Origin: Apostichopus japonicus
Taxonomy: Eukaryota; Echinodermata; Holothuroidea; Aspidochirotida; Stichopodidae
NCBI RefSeq assembly: GCF_037975245.1
Contig: NC_092562.1
Location: 16,548,521 to 16,612,520, forward strand
Direction: 5' to 3'
DNA length: 64,000 bases
Shown: piece after piece, positions 25,001-37,000 of the stretch
Layout: each line of letters opens with the position of its first letter
How positions within the stretch are numbered: position 1 is the first letter of the stretch
Notes under the pieces: generated by a model
Database searches by the model: none
What the model was told of the DNA's origin: nothing
The model's input: only the letters and a program-made list of their open reading frames with translations
Translations under genes and position numbers: made by a program

Positions 25001-28000
25001 AAGAGATTCCAAATAAAAGATTCCTTTTCAAGTGTACAAGGAAACTACTGTTTTTAAGACAATGGGGTAGGAGGAGCTAGGATCTCTTACTAACACAACA
25101 TTAGTGTGAAAGTAAAGAGAAAGATAACACAACTACGATTTATACTGTAAGCTATAAAGTGGGTCCCACTAGCGCAACTCTCTCCATCTTTGGCAAAGAG
25201 ATTCCAAATGAAAGATTCCTTTTGGAGTGTACAAGGAAAAAAACTACCGTAATTCTTCAATACTCTGTGATGATTCTAATTTTGATTTATCCAGCTTCTT
25301 TTGAAATCTCAAGATGTTTGCAATTGATCGACATCAATCGATGGCGAACGACAACAAAATCAAACAAACTATTACAAACACACAACAATGCTAAGATGTA
25401 CTCTGACAAATCTATGAGTTACAGGTTTATTGTCAAACGTATCAATTAGCAAAGATGAAGGTAAGTGGACAAATAGTAAAATAGTTGAAAGAATTTTTTT
25501 CAACATTTTTCTTAACTATCTACAACGACTTTGCTGTATTTATGCGATGGTTAAAGTATACAATTACAGTAAAAATGTGTGATTTTTAAAATGACCACAA
25601 AGAACAATCAAAGAAAAAAGAAGTATCTCTACAGAAAAACGGACCTTTGCATTAATCTTCTTTTTCATGAAAACACCATAACCAGCTGTGAAGATATCGT
25701 TAGAGAGCACATAGGCATAGCCTATAATGTCAAATGCAAGGTCATTTCTGGAAGACAGAAGGAAAGGAACAACATTGAAATATGCATATTCAATTCAAAT
25801 TGATTTTAAATACCCCCGTCTCAACCAAAGTCCCTAGTCACAACTTAAAATCTTGTTTGTAGCTCAATGTTCGGGGTTAATTCAAAAAAAAAATTCACTG
25901 GGCAACTATAAAAAAAAATTAAAAATGCTTTCCTAAAAGTTTCCAGTCTCAGGGATAACACTTGTTGTCGAAACAGCTATTAAGCTGCATATTAGTAACA
26001 ACTTCAAAAATCCTAAAAAAGCAGTCAACACCGAATGGGATATGTTGATTTGAAAGAATTGAAACTGCATTAATATTCACCTACTTATTAAAATATTGCA
26101 CTTTTGTTTCAAAGTTATACAAATCTCTAGATGCTATTAATCTGTGTGAAATTGTCACAAAGCAGAGTAATGATGATTAAGAAAACACGTCCACCTAAAG
26201 AAAACACATCAAGGTGCTTTGGGGGACAGAATGAGTAGGGCTGGTTGAACAAACATAATTGGACACCAAGAGATGCATACTTAATGTAAAGATATGAGAC
26301 AGATCTATGGATGGTAGAGCAAGAGTGTGACAGTCGTGAGGAGACAGGTGAGGGAGGAAGATGTCTCAACAGAGGGCACTGTCACACCGGACCCAATAAG
26401 CTCTATAAGCACTGATCTCTGAATCAGAGTAACACAATCTCCTGAAAGGGATCCCAAGGTTTGAACATGCCTGATGAACTTGCGTACCGACATCAAGCAC
26501 TGGGTCGACTAGTTCATGGTTCCACTCGGGCAGTTTCGCCGAACGATCATAAAAAACCCAAGATTTAGAAACACAAGTTTAACAGTGCTTCAAACAGATT
26601 TGCCTGACTGTAAAAAAACTATGAAATATATGTTTCAAAAGTTCTCTTCTTTTAAATTGTATATGCTACTCGTGAACGTTTAAGACTTGTGATCATTGAC
26701 GGCAGCTTGACAAAGTCCTGCGGGACTTGATAGGACCGATACGACAGCACCCTGTGTTGATTCATGGCGTCACTGGACAGCCACATGGAGCCCAGCTATA
26801 CACTTGTACGTTTCTTTTACGACGTAGTTCTGACTTACGCGGCTGCTACTATTGCACCGAGTAACATTGCACAGACCACAAGTTTAATCTTCAACGATGG
26901 TTTTACCCTATAGAGAAGAAAGAAACAAAGTGTGGATAAATAAATAGCAAACGGTGATACGATGTCATACGAGAACATTTCTGCAAACTGCCGACTGAAG
27001 GTTTTTCAGCAATTGCACAAGACTGCCACTTCAGGTTCCACACAGCAAGGTGAAAACACTGCATCAATATCTCGTTCATAACCAGACCTCTTCAGAGGTA
27101 GATGTTCCATTTTTTTGGTCAGTAAAATATTATTAGATTTTTCTACTCTGGCCATTTCAGTAGTTCTCCGGTACAGTGTCATTCTCGGCCTGAAACCACA
27201 TGGTTTGATCTAGCAAAGGTCAAGGGTCAATTGTTTGTATACAAAAAAGTGCAGAATTTTTTTTAACATCTTTGAGCTTTTGATTTCTTCCAAATTAAAG
27301 TTCAAACCACATGGTTGATCTAGCAAGGTCAAGGGTCAATTGTTTATATACAAAGAAATGTCAGAATTTTGTTAACATCTTTTTGAGCTTTTAATTTCTT
27401 CCAAATCAAAGTTCAATGTTTTTGCATGAAATATCCTGAAAATTAAAGAAGAAATGTTAACATTCCCGTACTGTACATCCGTAGTGTTAGGTCCATTTCC
27501 GTGCGATTTATGGTATCGGTATATTCCTAACACTAGACATGGTTTACTTGAAGGTGACTTATATTTTCAAGATAACCCTCGATCACTAATAGAAATAGAT
27601 CACAGTAAATGGTGATGTCATCTCGGTACAACCAACCGTATCTAATGAAAGGAACAAACACATAGGGATGTCCTTGCAACAGGAAATATCTTTAATTCTC
27701 CTATCACAACCAATCACATCTAATGAAAGGAACAAACACATAGGGATGTCCTTGCAACATGAAATATCTTTGATTCTCCTATCACAACCAACAATATCTA
27801 ATGAAAGGAACAAACACATAGAGATGTCCTTGCAACAGGAAATATCTTTGATTCTCCTATCATAACCAACCATATCTAATGAAAGGAACAAACACATAGG
27901 GATGTCCTTGCAACAGGAAATATCTTTGATTCTCCTATCATAACCAACCATATCTAATGAAAGGAACAAAAGACATAGGGATGTCCTTGCAACAGGAAAT

Positions 28001-31000
28001 ATCTTTGATTCTCCTATCATAACCAACCATATCGAATGAAAGGAACAAACACATAGGGATGTCCTTGCAATAGGAAATATCTTTGATTCTCCTATCACAA
28101 CCAACCATATCTAATGAAAGGAACAAAAACATAGGGATGTCCTTGCAACATGAAATATCTTTGATTCTCCTATCACAAACAACCATATCTAATGAAAGGA
28201 AGAAACACATAGGGATGTCCTTGCAACATGAAATATCTTTGATTCTCCTATCACAACCAATCATATCTAATGAGAGGAACAAACACATAGGGATGTCCTT
28301 GCAACATGAAATATCTTTGATTCTCCTATCACAACCAACCATATCTAATGAAAGGAACAAACACTGTCTAGGGATGTCCTTGCAACAGGAAATATCTTTG
28401 ATTCTCCTATCACAACCAACCATATCTAATGAAAGGAACAAACACATAGGGATGTCCTTGCAACATGAAATATCTTTGATTCTCCTATCACAACCAACCA
28501 TATCTAATGAAAGGAACAAACACATAGGGATGTCCTTGCAACAGGAAATATCTTTGATTCTCCTATCACAACCAACCATATCTAATGAAAGGAACAAACA
28601 CATAGGGATGTCCTTGCAACAGGAAATATCTTTGATTCTCCTATCATAACCAACCATATCTAATGAAAGGAACAAAAGACATAGGGATGTCCTTGCAACA
28701 GGAAATATCTTTGATTCTCCTATCATAACCAACCATATCTAATGAAAGGAACAAAAGACATAGGGATGTCCTTGCAACAGGCAATGTCTTTGATTCTCCT
28801 ATCATAACCAACCATATCTAATGAAAGGAACAAAAGACATAGGGATGTCCTTGCAACAGGCAATATCTTTGATTCTCTTATCACAACCAACCATATCTAA
28901 TGAAAGGAACAAACACATAGGGATGTCCTTGCAACAGGCAATATCTTTGATTCTCTTCTCACAACCAACCATATCTAATGAAAGGAATAAAGGCAAAGGG
29001 ATGTCCTTGCAACAGGAAATATCTTTGATTCTCTTATCACAACCAACCATATCTAATGAAAGGAACAAACACAAAGGGATGTCCTTGCAACAGGAAATAT
29101 CTTTGATTCTCCTATCACAACCAACCATATCTAACGAAAGGAACAAAAGACATAGGGATGTCCTTGTAACATGAAATATCTTTGATTCTCCTATCATAAC
29201 CAACCATATCTAATGAAAGGAACAAAAGACATAGGGATGTCCTTGCAACATGAAATATCTTTGATTCTCCTATCACAACCAATCATATCTAATGAAAGGA
29301 ACAAAAGACATAGGGATGTCCTTGCAACATGAAATATCTTTGATTCTCCTATCACAACAAACCATATCTAATGAAAGGAATAAAGGCATAGGGATGTCCT
29401 TGCAACAGGAAATATCTTTGATTCTCCTATCACAACCAACAATATCTAATGAAAGGAACAAAGACATACGGATGTCCTAGCAACATGAAATATCTTTGAT
29501 TCTCCTATCATACATAACCAACCATATCTAATGAGAGGAACAAACACATAGGGATGTCCTTGCAACAGGAAATATCTTTGATTCTCCTATCACAACCAAC
29601 CATATCTAATGAAAGGAACAAACACATAGGGATGTCCTTGCAACAGGAAATATCTTTGATTCTCCTATCACAACCAACCATATCTAATGAAAGGAACAAA
29701 CACATAGGGATGTCCTTGCAACAGGAAATATCTTTGATTCTCCTATCACAACCAACCATATCTAATGAAAGGAACAAACACATAGGGATGTCCTTGCAAC
29801 AGGAAATATCTTTGATTCTCCTATCACAAACAACCATATCTAATGAAAGGAACAAAGACAGGGATGTCCTTGCAACAGGAAATAGCTTTGATTCTCCTAT
29901 CACAAACAACCATATCTAATGAAAGGAACAAACACATAGGGATGTCCTTGCAACAGGATATATCTTTGATTCTCCTGTCATCGTCACGCTGTCTACCACT
30001 AACAATCCTCTGATTGTTCCATGCAAGACTATTTTTCTACTTTCTAACTAGTTTCTGGGAATTCAAACTAATCAGGCAAAGTGTGAACAGTTAGAAACAG
30101 TTTGAAAATGACGTCAGGATTGATAACTCGACATCTGGGACATGTCAAAGGTAGAATCAGTTCTGTCTGCAATATATACTCAACACAAACTTAGCTTGTG
30201 TGAATTACCAGATTATCTTCAAACGGCAAAACTAAATATTCTAATATATTACTTGAAGAAACTTGAAAGATTTTGCCCGGTAAGAATCAAGAAATAAGAA
30301 TTGGGCCATTCCACACTAATAGGGTACTTATGTATGTTACTGCAAAGCCTTGTTGGAAATCGGTCTACAAAGCTTCCTGGCAGTAACAAACTGCATGGTT
30401 TGAAGTATTTGATGCCATACTTTAATATTGCAAAATAGTGTTAACAGTTGAAAGTCTTTATGTCAATTCATTGGTAATTATTTTAAAAAAACTCTTTGCA
30501 TGTCTCACCAATTTGTGCAAGGAATATGTGACAGAGCATTAATGGAGATTTTTAATCCACTTGTTTTATGTTTTAGTTACAAAAATGACCAATGTTATGT
30601 ATCATAATGATTAAAGAATTCAATCATCTGAATGCTGTTGTTGTCTTCTTTCTTGTCCAACTCGTGAAAATTGAGAAAATGACCACACAAAAATATATAA
30701 ACGTTCGTAATTGACATCTGTCCTAACAGTTACGAGCGTAACTTGCCCCATGAGTAAAGTAATCTAAAAACATTTGGCGGAGATAAAATGTTGTGCCTTG
30801 TTACAACATCGTATCTCAGTAATGAACATGGTTTTGAGGGAGTTGAGTCTTCCAATCCCCCGGAAAACGACGGCCAAATTAGCTTTAAAAAAATCTGTCC
30901 AAGAGAGCTTACGTTCGAACGTACTTTTACATCACTTTTCACGGAAATCGCGCATTCGATCATGTGAGTGTTTAGTATGATAAACATCCTTGGGCGCATG

Positions 31001-34000
31001 CGTATTTCAGAGAAAACAACAACCCTTGGTCACCCACCGACTTTTAAAACCATGGAGGGAAGTTTGTGATCTGTCTTCTGAATCTCGGTAAGTTACGAGC
31101 GCAAGTCAAATTACGAGCGTTCGAAATCACTACCAATTTTACCGAAAATAAAGCACTTTGCAATGTGATCAAGGTATGGTTCAATTTAGAGATTTCTCAC
31201 TCAGTAAGTGAAAGTTGTTACACCGCTAGGTGAGCGGACTCGTAGATGCAGTTGCCCCCTTTGGTATAATTGCACTGCGTGAGACAGAAAACACAACTAA
31301 TGCACGTAACTGAAGACAGATTGAGCCAATATGTCTGAAGTTACGAACGTTGGCAAAAGACCTCCATTATTCATTTAGTTCGATGTAAAGGTGCATGATA
31401 ATACCATGAAACTTGCTAAATGTTTACTGGGCACGAATGTTCATCTCGCATTGGCATTGAAGTGCAATTCAATAGCAGTTTCGTTAAAATGAACTAGCCT
31501 AGGCCTACGTTCAAACGTAATTGTTGGTAGACAGATTTCAGATTCGGTCACTCGTGTGAACGTTAGCATGATTTCGGTATTTTGATGTATAATCTAATGT
31601 CGACGTACCGATGTAAATGAACTGAGTGCATACGATGATTCCGTAAATATAATGTTAACAATATTTCATTAAGCAAAGGTTAGGTTAGACCTGCATGCTA
31701 GGCTTCAATTGAAAAAGCTCACGTTCGAATCCAACTGTGGTGAGACATATTTGCCCAGTCGGTCTGTTTTAAGACAACATGTATCGTCTTGCTTTCTAGT
31801 TAAAACTTACCATTGTGTTTGATCCGCGAGGACTGAAAATGGGCATGTTCATCGTAATTGCTTTAATGAGAAGAACTATCGATGACCTAAAGAACCCACA
31901 GTGTATTTATTGTTCTCAGGGACAGGCTGGCCTAATTAGGGAGTTAGCCACCAAATGTCAGTATCTTGGGACCTCTGATTAAAAATTCTGGTGGTAGTTT
32001 TCATTGCAGCTTGCCCCTGATTCTTTATCTCAAAACAGCCTAATTCCATACACAACATTCTTCCATATTAAGGCAGCTTACAATATAATATATGCATGAG
32101 GTGCATCTGTCTTTACACGTAATTACCTACAGGCTGCTTTTAATTATCATGTAAGCTCTAACTGTTATCAAACACAAATAACATCATTGGCAAATTCCAG
32201 TGGATGACAAATCTCTTTAATTTAAAAGCTTATGGAGGCAACAATTTCACCATTGAAATTGACACTCCTGTATTGAAGGTTTGAAACTTTCTTCTACCAT
32301 ACCATGGATTACAACTTTCTCCTGTATTTTGAAACAAACCATGTTTTGTCTTTTCCTTAACTTCCATATTAAAATGGAAAATGTTACCTTATTTGCTCCA
32401 GGATATTTTGTTTTTCTCGCCTTCGTTCCTTAAACAGGAAGGTACCTCAACTAGAGGATATTGAAGGACAACGAACAACTGGTTTTAGCAATGCAGCAAT
32501 GTATATACGCAGGTATCGAGGCCGCATAAAAGCTGATCAGGAATGTTATGTTCAGTATCAAGCTAAAGAGACTGAGCGAGTGAAAGAATATCGTCAAACC
32601 ATGTCTCAGGAAGCGAGGATATCATACATGATACACATGCAGTTACCCACTTCTGTAAACTGGCCTGCACACATCTGAAGGTGGAGAGGAAAGTGGAGTT
32701 TAACAGACTGATCCAGTTCACTGATGGGTGTGGCGCACAATACAAATCTCGATTTGAATCTCGATAGATTTTGGCGTGCAAGTTGAGCGGCATTTCTTTG
32801 GCTCATGCCATGGAAAAAAGCCATGTGATGGAGAGGGTGGGGGTGGTTAAAAATGCAGTCACAAGGTCAGTGAAGTCTGATGTCAACATCACCATTGATG
32901 GACCCTGGGAGTTCTATGACTTCTGCTCCAAAAATCTTGCTAAGGCACCAGTGAAACCAGATGGATCGTGCAACCACTCTCGTCGTACTTTTTACTTAGT
33001 GAAGGAAGGTGATATACAGAGGGAAAGGCCAACCAGAACAAATGTTGACATTGTGGCTGGAACGCGAAAGTTGCATGCTGTAGCTGGGATCTCTCCATAC
33101 TAATTGCACAAAAGGCGTCTTTCATGCTTCTGTTCACCCTGTCAGGATCTGAACTCAGTAGCACTGTGCATCAATCTGGAGTTTGTGAAGTCTTGGAGTG
33201 AACGCAAGATGTCTGCTAAAGGGATTTCATTTGAAGCAACTACTAGCAGTGATATGGAAGCTGCAGATGTAGGTCACGCTGAGATGGATGAGATTCCGGT
33301 CTGTACACTTGAGAGTGCAACTGATAATGCAACTGGAGCAACTGTGGGTAAATCATCATCTGAAAGATCTGAGACAGGGGACTTATCTGAAGTGGGTAAT
33401 GCAGGTGGCATACTAACTTCCAACAAAGTGGGTCAGTCCCTTTTTTACTTAAATTTTAAGTGCTAAGCAACATGACATTGAAAGAGATTTCCTTCTATTT
33501 GCAGAATCAAAAACAAAATGCATCAACAGAAGTGTTATGTTTGATGTTGCATATTCCAGTGTTTCTTTTCATGGGAAATGATATGTCACTCAACTTTATT
33601 AAGGGCCTTGATTTCATTAATTAGATTGAAACTCCTTATCAGTGAACTCTAATCAAAAGTGAGGGTGGGGTGAGTTGTCGACTTTCAGTTCACTTCTTCG
33701 TGAAAAATGCTGGAATAGTTGTTATGGATTGCCCATACCATTTGGTTGGTCATTGCAGTCATCAAGATTGAAGACAGCCAGTGAATATTTCCTATTTAAT
33801 TTTTTTTTTGCTCTTTTCATAAATTACAGATTATGATGAATCTGAAGTTGTCCAGACACAGTTGGATGTGTTGAATGAAAAGGTCTTAAAAGATCTCTTC
33901 TGTGATGTCTGCCTACCAGAGAACAAGCATGAGGCATTACTAAAACCACAGCAATGAGGGATTGAAATTCGCCCTGAAGAGTATTATGCTGTCGTCTATG

Positions 34001-37000
34001 ACAACAAATTCTATATTGGACGATTGCTTGAGAAAGATGGGGAGGAATATCTGTTTAAGTTTCTCCATAGAGTTTGCAGTGCATCTAAGATGTATGATTG
34101 GCCTATAAGGTCAGATTCTGAGAAGGTTTTAGGCAAATTCGTTATCGATGGACCCCTTACAGTGGTGGGCAGTGGACCATTTTCTGTGCAAGAAATTGAA
34201 AATGTGGAGAAAACATATGCTGAAATGAAAGCAATAACACAAGCTGAGCTCTAAAGTGGTAAAGCATAAATAATGCATATTTTGTATATATTTCAAAGTT
34301 TTAACAAGTACACTCTGGCTTTCCATCTAGCTAATTGTACTGTGTACAGTTTCAGTTGACAGCATCTATTCTGCAGGAATCTTAGATGTTTTAGGTTCTT
34401 GCTTGATTGCTTGTCTTCAATATACTGCATGCTTGACTATATGGAAAAGAGCAAAAAAGAAACAGTCAGATATGCTTGTGATAGTGTGTGCTTCCTTTTT
34501 AGCATTTTTTTCTGAAAACAGCTTCAAATTTATGTTTATTCCATTCCATGACATGTGAGGCTATCCCACTTCATCTGATACATTTTCAGAAAGTTTGAAA
34601 AGTGAACATTTAATCATTAGCCAGTTTGATAAAAAAGTAAAAACAATTTATGGTTTTTCGTCTGTCCATGTTTCAAACATGATATTAGTGTACATATTGG
34701 TACATTTTAGTGTTGCATTGGTGATAATATTGTTGGTATCTAATACCCTCTTGTAATTTGATATCTTTCCAATGGTATGCAAGTTTACAATTATGAATTC
34801 AACTATTTACTCATTTAAAATTTCTGACATACTGTATTCAAGTCTACAGCTTAACAATCCTTCCATTATATGAAATTTTAGGATTTTCACTATTCATATG
34901 CAATTTTGAAATTATTGAATTTTATAAATATTCAATTGTTAACTATTCAATTTTCAGTTCAACAATGAATTCAATGACCTACATTAGAGGTGTCAGTATA
35001 AGTAGTATCTTTTTAACTTTGCTAGATATATGCAATTAATCACATGCAAGCCTACAGCTATTCATTCAACTATTTAATTTTTCTTTAATTTGACTCTGAC
35101 ATTTACAATCTTAAACAGACCACTCTGGATAAGTTGTTGTTTCCCACAGGATATGATATATCATCACAATTTCATGATAATTCCAAAGTACAGCAGCAAA
35201 GAAACAGCTACAAATGAGTGCCCAGATGTACATTCAATTGAAAATAATAATTTGTAATCCATAGAATTTCTGATGACAAATTAATGTGGAGATTGAAAAA
35301 TATTCTGTCCTTGTTACGTACGTAAGACCCTGAACATGGTAACCATACATCCTACCTTTATGCAAGTCCATATCATTTTCTGCACTATAGCTTCTAGCAG
35401 TGGTTTTCATTAAGATGTGAGATATATTGTAACAAATACTCAGGGAAAAAGGTACTTGTGGCACTAAAATTTGTTCTGTGCATAGGGAATGTTGAAATGC
35501 CCTCTCGTTGTATTATCAAAGATTCATATTTTTTCCAGTTTTTCACCCTTGGATCCATTTTGTCTTTGTTAATTGTTATAATTACAAAGTTTGCAATAAA
35601 CAAAAACTGTTAAAACTCATGTACAATTGTTGTTTGTGGCCTGTTTATGCTCAGATATCTGTCCTTGTTACGTACGTAATACACGCCATATATTATACTT
35701 TGCTTGGCTGTCATTGCCAACCTTATCCAAAACTTATCTCATTGAGGGTATATACAGTTGCTATAGACTCTAGGTCATTACTCAAACCAAGTTTCATGCT
35801 TTCCCTATGACTTTTAATTTTCACCCACTATGTCACAAATTAGTACCCCATTAGTGTGGAATGGCCCAATTACAAAGTGGGAAGTGAAGGAAGGAGGGAA
35901 AAGATAGCAGAAAAGATGAACTTACCCTAAGAGAAAGTACTCCCCTAACATCGTGAACAAAACTGTAAATCTCCTTAGAACCGTGAACATAGGTAAACTG
36001 GGGAAAATTAAGAAAATATAAACAGTTCACATGCTTGGGTAAAGATACCAGTGCCTGGTTTCAAAACAAGAATGATAGAATTTAATCTTAATAAGAATTT
36101 ACATCCGAATGTAGGTAGCATCTTATCTGTTGGTCTGTTGAATAGCTGGCCATTTAATTAGCCTCCACCGTACCCCGACCCACCCCCTCCCCTAAATGAC
36201 AAGAAAATGTATGCCGCATTACAGAATTTAGTAAGTGAAGCAGAAGTCTGTATCCTGCACCCTCTTCCCCCACCATCCCTCCACCTACCCCCCACCCCCC
36301 AAGGAATTTTCTAAACAAGCATAAAAAAAACACCATTTTGCTACAAACAAAACACTGTTACAAGAAAAAGAGAGGAAAACTGAGTTTCATTTTGGTGTGA
36401 CCAACATAAGAACACACCAAAGTACCATAACTTTAAATACTGATAGAAAATGGCAGAAGACTAACTCGCAAAAGATGTTACCCACTTGCGAGATAAGCAC
36501 TATTAATAATCATACAAAATATGGTTTTTGTGCCCACATGAGCCCTCCATCAAGTCGCACACTGGACTCCCATTTGCATACGCAGGCTACTACTATTACA
36601 TCAGCATTGTGCCTTCCTTTCATAAGGTCCCCAGTTCGAGTCACTCCAAGATTAATGTATGTCGTCCAGTTACAGAGTTGTTGACAATTGACATTCGTAA
36701 TCATGGACGTTAAATATGAATCTAAGAGACTGACTTCGGTCAGCTTGCGGCTTTGATAAGCCAATGAGGCTTCTTCGCGAGTTCCTGCTTGCAGGAGGAT
36801 CTAATACACATACATACACACATACATTGTTAATAATTATTTCAACCCCACAAGATATAAACAAAAGCAGCATGCCACTTGCCTCGCTCATTAAAAAACC
36901 ATAGTTACCGCAGCAAGTTAGCTCGAAAAATTGCTTCCACTTGGAAGTCAGAAATTATTCCAAAGCAGTAGCTGTATGGTATTATTTTACTGTTTCAAAC

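Larger units (their letters stand above)
30299..35871 (+). mobile_element. 5.57-kb DNA transposon with 30-bp terminal inverted repeats
   Basis: The left terminus 30299-30328 begins AATTGGGCCATTCCACACTA. The right terminus 35842-35871 is its inverted copy with one mismatch in 30. The flanking AATT at both ends is palindromic, so it may be the target duplication (element then starting GGGCC) or part of the termini. Inside is a decayed transposase at 32441-34254. Short ACGTTCGTAA, GTTACGAGCG and GTTACGTACGTAA motifs recur near both sides (30700-31360 and 35314-35680), as transposase-binding repeats might. It sits in intron 5 of the transporter in opposite orientation to that gene. The superfamily is not recognised with certainty. 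Confidence 0.85.

Noticed and set aside
27586-29919. Open frames of up to 264 codons with a Cys-rich 26-residue repeat
   Set aside because: They arise because a 78-bp intronic minisatellite has no stop in several frames on both strands. There is no codon constraint, and frames shift at one-base length variants.
33104-33466. Open frame of 120 codons as an independent gene
   Set aside because: It continues the transposase relic ([12 protein letters not shown] follows KLHAVAG in the family) and lies within the transposon.
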